DNA of 17,155 nucleotides from an uncultured Eubacteriales bacterium (GCA_910580045.1 CAJTXF010000057.1:1-17155), one strand, 5' to 3'. Counted from the stretch's first letter, positions 1 through 7,285 are shown. Notes: generated by a model from the sequence alone, not told the origin. Numbers and translations: made by a program.

Positions 1-14
1 TTTTTGATGCTTCC

Positions 15-43
15 ATTCTATCACAATTCCTCTACCTTGTGTA
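15..43 (-). promoter_or_regulatory. Candidate outward promoter with dyad, left edge
   Basis: On the minus strand there is a -10 hexamer TAGAAT (15-20) preceded by TG at the extended -10 position, a 17-base spacer, and TACACA (38-43) as a 4/6 match to -35. A dyad TCTAC/GTAGA with a 5-base centre (31-45) overlaps the spacer and -35 and could be an operator. Transcription would leave the window to the left, so the gene served is not visible. A TTGACA at 69-74 is an alternative -35, but no good -10 follows it. Confidence 0.4.
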
Positions 44-315
44 GACACTATCTAAAACGGTGTGCCATTGTCAATCAAATGTTTCTTTCGCGGACTTCTG
101 TGCTGAAATTTGCTATCTAGATAGAAATCTTCTACACATTCGCTGCTCAAAAGGATTACGCTTATGGAAGAAAAGTACTGCGTTCAGACAATTGAAAGGC
201 TGTTTCCTCTTAGTCGCAAACGGTCAGTATGTCATTTTGAGCTTTCATGTCACCCATCAGATACCGCTTACATATGAGGCCACGTCCCCAGTGGATACAT
301 GGTCGGGGATTATGC
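44..315. other. Non-coding gap downstream of the HTH gene
   Basis: This stretch of about 270 bases lies between the last gene of the repA operon and the left-edge promoter. I see no gene with a usable ribosome binding site. It holds a perfect 12-base palindrome CTATCTAGATAG (113-124) and scattered short ORFs without initiation signals. No hairpin with a T-run was found, so where the repA operon terminates is unclear. Confidence 0.4.
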
Positions 316-972
316 TCACATATTTCTTTTTGCTTCTTTCTTCCTTTCCATGGCCGCGGGTGAAAAGAAATCCTCCACGCACCGTGAGCCGAACAGTATA
401 ACGCTGAGTGTGCCGGTCGCCTGCCGGATGCCCCGGAAAAAGTGGGCTCGCTCAATGTGCAAAAGCTCCACAATGTCCTGCACGGACTTCTCCTGGGGCG
501 CAAGATACCGCTCATAGATCATGCGGTACTGCCGCCGGGTCTGTATGCTGGGGTCGTTTTCGCAGAACTCCCGAAAACAGTCCAACGCGGCGTTGAGCTG
601 TGCCCAAAGCACCTTGTTGGAGGCGGTCAGCAGGGCGGTGGAGCGCAGCCTTTGGTTTTCCACACTCTCCTCCAGCTCCATCAGGCGCTGGAACTCCTTT
701 TCTTCCAGGAGCTTCAGCGTGTGTTCCGTCCCGGTTTCTATGGACCACTTGATCGCCCGGTATTTCTTGAGCAAAAATCTGGTGGCGTCGATTCTGGATG
801 CTGCCAGACTGTCCCGGCGCTCCGCCGTCCGCAGCCCCGCCCTTTGCTCAGAGGCGGTCAGGATCAGGTCCAGTACCGTTTCCACCCGCTCCTCCGGCCA
901 GCCGGTCGCTCCGGCAAGGGCGGCGAGCGTGTCCTTGTACTCCTTTTTCAGGCCCGAATACTTGTCTTTCAT
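316..972 (-). CDS. HTH protein, sigma-region-4/ArpU-like (putative)
   Basis: This is a 218-residue soluble, strongly charged protein and the last gene of the repA operon. The middle (about 70-130) is rich in Glu, Leu and Arg and probably alpha-helical or coiled coil. Residues about 145-195 (YERYLAPQEKS through LLHIERAHFFRGIRQA) resemble the helix-turn-helix of ArpU-type phage regulators and sigma region 4, where a short helix precedes an (H)IERxxF/YxR recognition helix. A regulatory role is inferred from that resemblance only. The start is set by GGAGG 7 bases upstream of the ATG. It begins 24 bases after the repA stop, so the two are probably co-transcribed. The C-terminus ends in a Lys/Arg-rich tail. 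It could equally be an element-specific protein of another function. Confidence 0.6.
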   Translation of the reverse strand: MKDKYSGLKKEYKDTLAALAGATGWPEERVETVLDLILTASEQRAGLRTAERRDSLAASRIDATRFLLKKYRAIKWSIETGTEHTLKLLEEKEFQRLMELEESVENQRLRSTALLTASNKVLWAQLNAALDCFREFCENDPSIQTRRQYRMIYERYLAPQEKSVQDIVELLHIERAHFFRGIRQATGTLSVILFGSRCVEDFFSPAAMERKKEAKRNM

Positions 973-996
973 GCCGTTTCCTCCATTTTCGTGAGT

Positions 997-1929
997 TTAT
1001 TTGCCGTTATTCGCGTTAAAAGCCGCCTGTACCGCCGCATTGCTGGAAGCAGGCGCGTTGAACAAAAGCGCCAGCAGATACCCGTGGGGATTCCGCACCG
1101 GCCCGGCACGTCCCAGGCTGTCCAGCACATAGCAGACGTGCTCATAGGTCAAGCTCCGCATACGTTTCTGCACCAGGTCCATGGGGTATTTATGCGCTCC
1201 GATCTGCATTTTGGGGCTGTCCCGGCAGCGGACTTCCGTGATGATCTCCACCACCTCGTCAGCCGTTTCCTCGTCATAGTTTTCGCAGAGCACCGTGTAC
1301 TCCACCTGCTGGCGCACCTGGGCCTGTATTTCCTCAACCGGTTCTTCCACCCGACCGTCCTCCCAACCGGAAGGAGGGTCGGTAGGATGAAGTTCTTTAT
1401 TCTCAAGGTCTTTATTATCTGGTTCTATTGCGTTAAAATCTTTAACCTCTTGAAGTTCAATTTCTTTACTTCTGGAAGTGAAACCCTTTGATTTCTTGAA
1501 GTTAAAATTCTTAACCTCTTGAGGTTCACTGTCTTTACTTGCGGGCTTTTCCGGCTCATCCTGGGGCGCGGTGGTGAAGTCATATATGTAGATTTTGGAG
1601 GGCTTCCCCTGGCCCTGGCGGACTTTTTCGATCAGGCCAATATCCGCCAACTGCTTTGTCAGCTTGATGATCGTGGGGTGGGAGCGCTGGAGGTCCCGCT
1701 CCATCTGCTCCACGGTGTAGATGATGAACAGCCGCCCTTTTTCATCAGTGAACTTGTCCTCGTGGCGGGCGGACAGGCCGGCCCTTTCCAGCATTTTTGC
1801 GTATAGGATGATCGCGCCGAAGTCCAGAGGGGAGTACGACCTGTTTTTTATCAGTTCCTTGGGAACCGCAAGATAGCGAAACCCTCGGGCTGTCTGTGGG
1901 CGCAGAGGCTCCAGTTTCAGTTTTTTCAT
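997..1929 (-). CDS. repA: Replication initiator protein, RepA_N family
   Basis: This 310-residue protein has the RepA_N domain at about residues 14-110, recognised from the order FRYLAVPKELI, then a YSPLDFGAIILYAKMLERAGLS stretch, a DEKGRLFIIYTVEQME segment and a winged-helix-like part (RSHPTIIKLTKQL, IGLIEKVRQGQGKPSKIYIY). The family binds and opens the origin of theta-replicating plasmids and some integrative elements of Firmicutes. Residues about 134-163 are low in predicted structure and are encoded by four iterons, as expected because origins of this family sit inside rep. The C-terminal part (about 230-300) is a separate helical domain. The start overlaps the upstream gene by ATGA, with a GGAG 8 bases upstream. 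It lies in a seven-gene overlapping operon. Confidence 0.85.
   Translation of the reverse strand: MKKLKLEPLRPQTARGFRYLAVPKELIKNRSYSPLDFGAIILYAKMLERAGLSARHEDKFTDEKGRLFIIYTVEQMERDLQRSHPTIIKLTKQLADIGLIEKVRQGQGKPSKIYIYDFTTAPQDEPEKPASKDSEPQEVKNFNFKKSKGFTSRSKEIELQEVKDFNAIEPDNKDLENKELHPTDPPSGWEDGRVEEPVEEIQAQVRQQVEYTVLCENYDEETADEVVEIITEVRCRDSPKMQIGAHKYPMDLVQKRMRSLTYEHVCYVLDSLGRAGPVRNPHGYLLALLFNAPASSNAAVQAAFNANNGK
1442..1528. repeat. Four 23-bp iterons inside repA, candidate replication origin
   Basis: Four related 18-base units begin at 1442, 1465, 1488 and 1511, an exact 23-base period. The outer units read TTAACCTCTTGAAGTTCA and TTAACCTCTTGAGGTTCA. The middle two (TTTACTTCTGGAAGTGAA and TTGATTTCTTGAAGTTAA) are degenerate. 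Each is an imperfect palindrome around TTCTTGAA or TTCTGGAA. A partial unit (TTTACTT at 1534) keeps the phase. Because 23 is not a multiple of 3, single units fall in different reading frames, so the repetition is at DNA level. Origins of RepA_N plasmids are known to lie within rep, so these are the likely initiator binding sites. Confidence 0.75.
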
Positions 1930-2669
1930 GTTGAAAGCTCCATTTCCTGATTTTTGCGTGTTATTGCTTTGCCAAAATTGATTGCGTTCTCCACCGCGTT
2001 CAGCTCATGTATGCGGTCGATCAGGCAGGACCGCATGAGTATGGCGGCAAGGTTGTCCATGGATTCCGGCAGGACCAAGACGCGGCTGCACTGGTCCCTG
2101 GTGCCATGCAAGGCGGCATGGACCCTGACATCTGTGTCGGGATGACCCATCAGCTTTTCCACGCAGCTGGCGGGCAGGTAGGGGGCGCATTTTATCAGGA
2201 CCAGCGGCTGCTCCCAGGCCATGTCCACAAGCCTGCGCCGGATGGACGCGCTGCCGTATTTGGCAATATTGATAAGCACTTTTTCGTTATCCTCCCCCCG
2301 CTCCATCAGGGCAAGACGCACCCGGTCCGTACCATAAACGGCAAGCCTGTCCCGAACTTGAGTGATAGGGTCAGATACCAGCTTCAGCTGGTATTCCTCG
2401 CCGGCAAAACAGGCTGCGGCTCCACGGACGGAATAGCTTTCGTCATTCCACAGCGCCGCCCATTCACGCTCCCCGCCATGAAAGACTGCGGAGACTCTGG
2501 TATTTTTATCACCTTGCGTCCAAGCCTCTAACGTGCGGTCTACAAACTCCTCCTGCGAGATGGGGAGATAGTCCGGTTTTTGCGGTATCAATTTGACACG
2601 AAAACCGCATATTATCTCATACTTCTGACAAATCATGCTGTTATCGTCATGATCAAAATCCAGGTTCAT
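1926..2669 (-). CDS. Uncharacterised protein with HEAT-like helical repeats
   Basis: I do not recognise this 247-residue protein as a named family. From about residue 75 to 230 it consists of short amphipathic helical pairs of about 25-30 residues: SYSVRGAAACFAG, ITQVRDRLAVYG, YGSASIRRRLVDMAW, HPDTDVRVHAALHG. These have the conserved D/S-x-x-VR-xx-L/A pattern of HEAT or leucine-rich-variant repeats. Such proteins usually act as binding scaffolds. That is inference here. It has no signal peptide or membrane segment. The start follows GGAGGG by 5 bases and lies 17 bases inside the end of the preceding gene. Its stop overlaps the repA start by 4 bases, so its translation is probably coupled to repA and could influence initiator level. 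Confidence 0.7.
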   Translation of the reverse strand: MNLDFDHDDNSMICQKYEIICGFRVKLIPQKPDYLPISQEEFVDRTLEAWTQGDKNTRVSAVFHGGEREWAALWNDESYSVRGAAACFAGEEYQLKLVSDPITQVRDRLAVYGTDRVRLALMERGEDNEKVLINIAKYGSASIRRRLVDMAWEQPLVLIKCAPYLPASCVEKLMGHPDTDVRVHAALHGTRDQCSRVLVLPESMDNLAAILMRSCLIDRIHELNAVENAINFGKAITRKNQEMELST

Positions 2670-3666
2670 GCTTTCCCTCCGTCAAAATCATTGGCTGGGG
2701 CGCTGCGTGTTCCCGCCCATTCGGCAACATCTCCAGCCGTTTTACTGTCGCTCGGATGGAGAGCTTTTCCAAAGGGGCATTGCCCGGCTCCGGTATGGAT
2801 ATGGGACAACGGCCCGTTATAGCGCAGATTTTGAGATAATCCTCCTTCATTTCCGGCGAGACAATTTCTTCCTTGAATCTGTTCATAACGGTGTAAAGGG
2901 CCTTTGCGGAAAAGATCGGCTCCCCCAATAAGCGAGGAGGGGAAGCCATATTCTCAATAGCCCTTTCATAACTGGCTGGGCAGATCTTTTGCTTTATGTC
3001 CTCCGGCGTAACAGCCTCCTTGCCGGCCGCTGCTTGCAGCTGCCCTTCTAAAGCTGTTCTTTGGGTCAGATATTTCTCAGGAACAAACCATTTATAAAGG
3101 CCCAGCCATTTGCGCTCCAGCCTTTTTAAGCCTGTTTCCGCCTTGAATCGTAACACCGCTCCTTCTTGATGAATTGCCTCCACCTCCTGCAGGGCAACAG
3201 CCTCGGCGTATGCGGCTGCTTTTTCGTAATGTTCCACTTCTCTGCGGAAAGGGGCGGAGATATATCCAGCAGCAATGCGGGCCTTTGTTTCATACTCTTG
3301 TATAAACCCTCGCGTTTCCCGCAGATCTACCCCCATCTGCCCCATTTGAGCGTACAACTCTTTACACAGGCAGAGCCTGTCGATCCCGATGCAGGCCGGG
3401 TGCTTAGACAGCCTATCCACCTTGGACAAGGCCAGTGTCTCTTCTGATAACACCTCAATATCCTCTCCGCCATAGGGAGAAACAGCATCATAGGCAGCCT
3501 GCTCCCCATGATATGCCTTTGCAAAAAGCACAGCGGCCCGGACAACCTCCTGCAATGTCTTCGCCCTCGCCATGTCACGCTCAAATGCTTCTTCGGCGTA
3601 AAAGCCGATGGGTTCATCTGAGCCAAACATGGCCTTCAGTACATAACTGCTCGGTTTTTGTGACAT
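2653..3666 (-). CDS. Uncharacterised 337-residue element protein
   Basis: I do not recognise this soluble protein. It is mostly predicted helical. A central segment (about 120-215: EYETKARIAAGYI, VEHYEKAAAYAEAVALQEVEA, GLKRLERKWLGLYKWF) looks like long helices or a coiled coil, and a Pro-rich C-terminus follows. There are no evident enzyme motifs and no membrane segments. The start is supported by AAAGGGG 6 bases upstream. It lies 32 bases after the small gene before it and overlaps the HEAT-like gene after it by 17 bases, so it belongs to the repA operon. Position next to the initiator suggests an accessory role in element maintenance, which is inference. Confidence 0.7.
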   Translation of the reverse strand: MSQKPSSYVLKAMFGSDEPIGFYAEEAFERDMARAKTLQEVVRAAVLFAKAYHGEQAAYDAVSPYGGEDIEVLSEETLALSKVDRLSKHPACIGIDRLCLCKELYAQMGQMGVDLRETRGFIQEYETKARIAAGYISAPFRREVEHYEKAAAYAEAVALQEVEAIHQEGAVLRFKAETGLKRLERKWLGLYKWFVPEKYLTQRTALEGQLQAAAGKEAVTPEDIKQKICPASYERAIENMASPPRLLGEPIFSAKALYTVMNRFKEEIVSPEMKEDYLKICAITGRCPISIPEPGNAPLEKLSIRATVKRLEMLPNGREHAAPQPMILTEGKHEPGF

Positions 3667-3698
3667 GGATTTCCCCTTTCACTGATGCTCTATTTTTG

Positions 3699-3968
3699 TC
3701 ATAGGCAAGGCTCCTCCGGCTCCTTTTGGGGCGACTGCGCCTTTTCATTCATGCAGAACTCCAGCTCCTGGGTGGCCCGCTCAAGCAGGTCCTTTGTGGC
3801 TGACAGCAGGTCGGAGAGATAGTGGCCCCAATAGTAATCGCTGCCGCCCTTACACGCCCATGCCACAAACTGTGAGGGAGCCGTGCTATGCACTCCCAAA
3901 ACAAATTCTGTTCGTCCAACATGGACGGAATCCGTAATGATGTAGCCTGCGTTTGTTCTGATATTCAT
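3699..3968 (-). CDS. Small conserved-looking element protein, unknown function
   Basis: This is an 89-residue protein starting MNIRTNAGYIITDS. The start at 3968 is chosen because AAGGAGG lies 7 bases upstream and the ATG overlaps the stop of the preceding gene as ATGA. A longer in-frame reading up to 4016 would overlap that gene heavily and has no better site. The N-terminal half looks beta-rich (GYIITDSVHVGRTEFVLGVH), with aromatic-rich WACKGGSDYYWGHY in the middle. The C-terminal half is a charged helix (LLSATKDLLERATQELEF). No known domain is recognised with confidence. It is probably translated together with its neighbours. Confidence 0.7.
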   Translation of the reverse strand: MNIRTNAGYIITDSVHVGRTEFVLGVHSTAPSQFVAWACKGGSDYYWGHYLSDLLSATKDLLERATQELEFCMNEKAQSPQKEPEEPCL

Positions 3969-4210
3969 AGTGTATCCTCCTTGATCTTTCCGTGTTTCCT
4001 GCGCTCGCCCCGGCACAGCAGATGCCGCGCTGTTTTCCGGTGTTCGCGCTGGATTTTCCTCAAATCCTGTATGCTGTAATAAATCTTCATGTCCCCGGTG
4101 GCCTTATACCGGGCTTTCAGCTCCCCGATTCGGCAGTCTATATCAGCCGCCAGCCGCAGATACATCTCGCCATCGGCAATGTCGTCCGCCGGGGCAAAGA
4201 CCTGTTTCAT
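3965..4210 (-). CDS. Small helical protein, unknown function
   Basis: This is an 81-residue basic protein starting MKQVFAPADDIADGE. The start at 4210 has GGGAGG 7 bases upstream and overlaps the preceding stop by 4 bases (ATGA). A longer reading to 4378 runs in the wrong frame through the preceding gene and is rejected. It is mostly alpha-helical: LRLAADIDCRIGELKARYKAT, then IYYSIQDLRKIQREHRKTARHLL, ending in a Lys/Arg-rich tail. No named family is recognised. ATGA overlaps on both sides show that it is part of a coupled operon leading to repA. Confidence 0.7.
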   Translation of the reverse strand: MKQVFAPADDIADGEMYLRLAADIDCRIGELKARYKATGDMKIYYSIQDLRKIQREHRKTARHLLCRGERRKHGKIKEDTL

Positions 4211-4404
4211 CGCGCCGCCTCCCATCGTTCGTAAAGCTCCCACAATCGTGGGTTGACACAGTGGCAGCAGCGCACAGTCTCCCGGATATGGGGGATGTCG
4301 TTCTCCGTGATTTTGTCCGGCAGGCCGCAGCAGTGGACTTTGTCCATGTCGAAATAACTGCACTCTGGGCAGTTGCAAATATCTGCTGAATAATCTGAAA
4401 TCAA
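4207..4404 (-). CDS. Small cysteine-rich protein, possible metal-binding fold
   Basis: This 65-residue protein has paired cysteines: CNCPEC near residues 10-15, CC about 15 residues later, and a second CCHC about 20 residues after that. The spacing resembles a zinc-ribbon or zinc-binding cluster. Function is unknown. I place the start at TTG 4404 because AGGAGG lies 6 bases upstream. In-frame ATGs at 4446 and 4428 lie within or right after the terminator of the preceding operon and have no ribosome binding site. It is the first gene of the repA operon and overlaps the next gene by 4 bases. Confidence 0.65.
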   Translation of the reverse strand: MISDYSADICNCPECSYFDMDKVHCCGLPDKITENDIPHIRETVRCCHCVNPRLWELYERWEAAR

Positions 4405-4428
4405 ATCATCCCTCCTAAAAATGGGCAT

Positions 4429-4466
4429 AAAAATAGCCCCAATCACCTAAGAATCTGTAATTGGGG
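4429..4466 (-). terminator. Intrinsic terminator of the partition operon
   Basis: On the minus strand, CCCCAATTAC (4457-4466) pairs with GTGATTGGGG (4437-4446) over 10 bp with one G-U pair and a 10-base loop. CTATTTTTAT follows as a short T-rich tail. It lies 14 bases past the stop of the last partition-operon gene (4480) and separates that operon from the repA operon. Confidence 0.75.
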
Positions 4467-4479
4467 CCAGGATCATATT

Positions 4480-4989
4480 CTATTGTAACTGGCTTATGGT
4501 CTGGTGGAGCGTCCGGATATGCTCTATCCACTGCTCTCGGTCAGCGGGATTTTTCCATCTGGATATCAGGTCATGGGCGGGGCTTTTGGCTTTATGGAGC
4601 GCTCTCAGCATGGAAGAAGTGTCCTCCGGCCTTAACACCAGCTGGCGTATCTCATGCTCCACATACTCCATGCGGCATGGGTCCAGCACAGCCATGTAAA
4701 TTAGTCCGGTCTGGAAGAACTCTGCCACACACTCCGCCAACAAGACACGCGCAGAATCAAAGTAGACGGGGTAGAGATAGCGCAATTCCGGCTGGCACAG
4801 GCCGGGGTCGATTTTCCAGTTTCCATGGCTGAGTTTCTTGACAAGATATTCTTTTAGGGTTACAATGGATTGAGTGACGTCCAGTTCACGGAACGCAATC
4901 TTTTCTAACTGCCGCTCCGCTAAGACCTCAAGCATATCCTGACCGAAAGCGCTGTCTTTCACACTGATTACTTTAGCCATCGCTGTCAT
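4480..4989 (-). CDS. Uncharacterised protein encoded after ParB
   Basis: This 169-residue soluble protein has no recognised family. It is largely helical, with a leucine-rich segment RQLEKIAFRELDVTQSIVTLKEYL and a hydrophobic helix near LLAECVAEFFQTGLIYMAVL that is too charged at its flanks to be a clear membrane segment. The start ATG at 4989 has AAAGGAG 9 bases upstream and overlaps the end of parB by 17 bases. A second ATG 9 bases further on (4980) is possible. It is the last gene before the operon terminator. Its coupling to ParB suggests a partner in segregation or regulation, which is inference. Confidence 0.65.
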   Translation of the reverse strand: MTAMAKVISVKDSAFGQDMLEVLAERQLEKIAFRELDVTQSIVTLKEYLVKKLSHGNWKIDPGLCQPELRYLYPVYFDSARVLLAECVAEFFQTGLIYMAVLDPCRMEYVEHEIRQLVLRPEDTSSMLRALHKAKSPAHDLISRWKNPADREQWIEHIRTLHQTISQLQ

Positions 4990-5914
4990 TTGGCAAGGCT
5001 CCTTTCTGTTGGGACTTCCAGGTTTCCAGCAGAGAGAAAATGACCTCCTCCATCTGCTGCTGAGTGTATTCTTTGGGGAAATACTGGCTCAGGCATTTCT
5101 TTTTCAGCGTGATTTTGACCGGCGTGGGCTTTTCGTCTGAAAGGATGTCGATAATCAGGCTTGTAGTCAACTCCGTGCGCTCACCATATTCCCTCAACTT
5201 TTTTGCCTGCTCCATAGATGGCGGTCCGAAAGCCTTGCCCTCAATCACATCATATAGCAGTTCTTGCCCGTCCAGAGGGAGGTAGGAAAGTTCTACGGCT
5301 GGACGCAAAGAGAGTTTTTCAAGATCGACTAACCCAAGCAGTTTTGGAATTAGTTCCGTTAGGCGGATATACCGTTGAATTTGCGATTTGCTATCCGGTG
5401 ATTTTTCAGCAAGTATATCTCTGGATTTCCCATTCAAGGAATGGGGCCCCAATGGGGCACCATTTTTACATGGTCTGCCAGCCTTGCGTTTCATAGCCTC
5501 AATCTTCATTCGATAAGCAAACGCCTTTTCGCTGGGCAGAATCTTCTCCCTTTGCAAATTGCTATCCACCATGATGATTGTGGCCTCATCATCGTCCATG
5601 TCACGGACGATAACTGACATGGTAGATTTTCCCGTCAGTTCACTGGCCCGCTTGCGCCGGTGGCCCGCAACGAGCTCATACCCACCCTCGCTCCTGGGCC
5701 GCACGATACCCGGCACCAGAACGCCGTATTGAGCCACGCTCTCAGCCATTTCCTGCATTTTTTCATCGTCCACCACATGGAATGGGTGGTCTTTGAACGA
5801 GTGCAGTTCTGCCAGCGCTATTTCTTGAATCTGGTCGCCAGCGGCCTGGACAGGGGCCTCGCCGAACAGCGCATCAAGGCCGGTCATTTGGATTTTCGCC
5901 ACACTGCTTTTCAT
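4973..5914 (-). CDS. parB: ParB/Spo0J-family partition protein
   Basis: This 313-residue DNA-binding partition protein would bind centromere-like sites and cooperate with the adjacent ParA. The N-terminal ParB domain (about 30-125) contains the CTP-binding box as GHRRKRA (84-90) and the DSNLQRE motif (117-123). The linker and HTH region follow (about 128-235: LPSEKAFAYRMKIEAMKRKAGRP, then a DILAEKSPDSKSQIQRYIRL segment). The C-terminal part (about 240-313) is family-variable. Length is normal for plasmid or Noc-like ParB. The start overlaps the parA stop by ATGA. It may also act on its own operon promoter, as many plasmid ParB proteins do, but no parS repeat was recognised here. Confidence 0.88.
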   Translation of the reverse strand: MKSSVAKIQMTGLDALFGEAPVQAAGDQIQEIALAELHSFKDHPFHVVDDEKMQEMAESVAQYGVLVPGIVRPRSEGGYELVAGHRRKRASELTGKSTMSVIVRDMDDDEATIIMVDSNLQREKILPSEKAFAYRMKIEAMKRKAGRPCKNGAPLGPHSLNGKSRDILAEKSPDSKSQIQRYIRLTELIPKLLGLVDLEKLSLRPAVELSYLPLDGQELLYDVIEGKAFGPPSMEQAKKLREYGERTELTTSLIIDILSDEKPTPVKITLKKKCLSQYFPKEYTQQQMEEVIFSLLETWKSQQKGALPNDSDG

Positions 5915-6696
5915 GACGCTACCTCCAAAGTCAGAGCCGCATATGCCGCTGACACCTTACCAGACGGGTCATGAAGATAGATACTCTTACCCTCGGCACT
6001 GGTTTCTGCGGCGCGGATTGAGCGGGGGACAATGGTGTCGAAAATCCTTAGTTGACTGCCGTATGTGCTACGCAAGAGCTCAACGATTTCCCGGGAGTAG
6101 CTTGTCCGCATATCTGCCATCGTGATAAGAATACCGCTGATAGACAGATTGGGGTTGATTTGGCGTTTCACTCTGCCGATGGTCCGCATGAGCTGCTCCA
6201 TGCCTTTCAGCGAAAGATAGTGAGCCATCATCGGGATTATTACTGTGTCGGCAGCGGATAGAGCGTTGATGGTAAGCATACCCAGCGAAGGGCAGCAGTC
6301 CAGGAGTATCACGTCATACTGGTCGCGGACAGTATTCAGGTATTCCCGCAGGATGGTTTCCCGGCTCATGATGTTTACCAGCGTGACTTCCATGGCGGCA
6401 AGGTCGATGTTGGCGGGGAGCAGGTCTACACCCTCCTCTTGGTGCAGGATTCCCTCGCCGGGGGCCAGAGGCTCGTCCTCAATGACTTTCCCCAGCACGG
6501 TGGCAAGGGTTTCTTCCATCTGGTCGGGATGCTGGTAGCCCAGGCTGGCAGTCATGGAGCCTTGCGGGTCCACGTCCACCAGCAGGACGCGCCTGCCCTG
6601 GCGGGCTAGGCCGATGCCTAAGTTTACGGCGGTGACGGTCTTGCCCACTCCGCCTTTTTGGTTGCAGATTGCCATTACTTTTGAATCTGTGCTCAT
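5911..6696 (-). CDS. parA: ParA/Soj-family partition ATPase
   Basis: This 261-residue ATPase would drive element segregation together with ParB. The deviant Walker A KGGVGKT (14-20) is intact, with CNQ just before it. Switch I-like DVDPQGSMTASLG (about 41-53) and Walker B-like VILLDCCPSLGMLT (about 128-141) follow, as in Soj/ParA. The C-terminus has the usual SYSREIVELL and FDTIVPRSIRAAE stretch. Length is normal. There is no extended N-terminal HTH, so this is a type Ib or chromosomal Soj-like form. It overlaps the preceding gene by 4 bases (ATGA) and parB likewise, so all are translationally coupled. Confidence 0.92.
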   Translation of the reverse strand: MSTDSKVMAICNQKGGVGKTVTAVNLGIGLARQGRRVLLVDVDPQGSMTASLGYQHPDQMEETLATVLGKVIEDEPLAPGEGILHQEEGVDLLPANIDLAAMEVTLVNIMSRETILREYLNTVRDQYDVILLDCCPSLGMLTINALSAADTVIIPMMAHYLSLKGMEQLMRTIGRVKRQINPNLSISGILITMADMRTSYSREIVELLRSTYGSQLRIFDTIVPRSIRAAETSAEGKSIYLHDPSGKVSAAYAALTLEVAS

Positions 6697-7199
6697 TTGT
6701 TTCCTCCAGTTTCCGCTTCGCGTCTGTTTTTCAATATGGAGTCGTATCGATGGGTCAACTCGCTATATCGATCCCAAAAGATATATTGCAAGTAAGTTTG
6801 TGTGATTCTGTCAACGGCTTCACCCAACTTTTCCGCATCGTCAAATACTCCCTCGCTGGCTGCTAGATTCTCTATGCGCTGTACCTGTTCTTCCCTTTTC
6901 TGAAACAGTTCCGCGTATTTATGCAGCTCTGCGTATAGTTCCGGGGACAGCTTTTTGCCCACTCTTTCAGCCCTTTCTTCTGGATCTAGTTCATAGATTT
7001 GCTCAAAGACAGTAAACCGCAGATAACTTGAAGGGATTTTTTGGGTGACTTCATACAGCATATTGAAGTCGTCAACACCACCCTGTTTCTGAATTAGGTC
7101 CCATACTCGCTCATGCTGTTCTTTTACTCTTACTTCTATTTCTGGAAGTTTTTTTAGCTCTGAGCGAAGTTTTTTTGATAACTTTGATTTTGTTTTCAT
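6693..7199 (-). CDS. Uncharacterised coiled-coil protein preceding ParA
   Basis: This 168-residue protein of unknown family is Lys/Glu-rich and predicted almost wholly helical. It has a basic N-terminus (KTKSKLSKKLRSELKKL), a middle with IYELDPEERAERVGKKLSPELYAEL, and heptad-like segments (LFQKREEQVQRIENL). No enzyme or HTH motif is seen. The start has GGAGG 7 bases upstream. It is the first gene of the partition operon and overlaps parA by 4 bases. A leading extra gene is not part of the classical parAB layout. It could be a regulator or a third partition factor. That is inference from position. Confidence 0.65.
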   Translation of the reverse strand: MKTKSKLSKKLRSELKKLPEIEVRVKEQHERVWDLIQKQGGVDDFNMLYEVTQKIPSSYLRFTVFEQIYELDPEERAERVGKKLSPELYAELHKYAELFQKREEQVQRIENLAASEGVFDDAEKLGEAVDRITQTYLQYIFWDRYSELTHRYDSILKNRREAETGGNK

Positions 7200-7221
7200 G
7201 TTTCAGCCTCCAATGTTTCTT

Positions 7222-7285
7222 ATTAAAATAAAAACAGGACTAAACCGGTGCCCCCTTGCTGTTTGGGTGTTCCTGATTTAGTCCT
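7222..7285 (-). terminator. Intrinsic terminator overlapping the recombinase stop
   Basis: On the minus strand AGGACTAAA (7277-7285) pairs with TTTAGTCCT (7236-7244) around a loop of about 32 bases, followed by GTTTTTATTTTAAT. The recombinase TAG stop (7240-7242) lies inside the descending arm. The long loop is unusual. The stem plus T-run fit an intrinsic terminator that isolates the recombinase from the partition operon. Confidence 0.65.

Noticed and set aside
113..124. Perfect 12-base palindrome CTATCTAGATAG
   Set aside because: It is short, AT-rich and isolated, with no neighbour that makes it an operator or a terminator.
210..515. Minus-strand frame overlapping the HTH-like gene
   Set aside because: It overlaps the better supported 316-972 gene, has Arg/Pro-rich shadow composition and no ribosome site.
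442..1491. Long plus-strand frame of 349 codons
   Set aside because: It is antisense to repA and the HTH-like gene, both of which have recognisable domains or strong starts. Its composition is that of a shadow frame.
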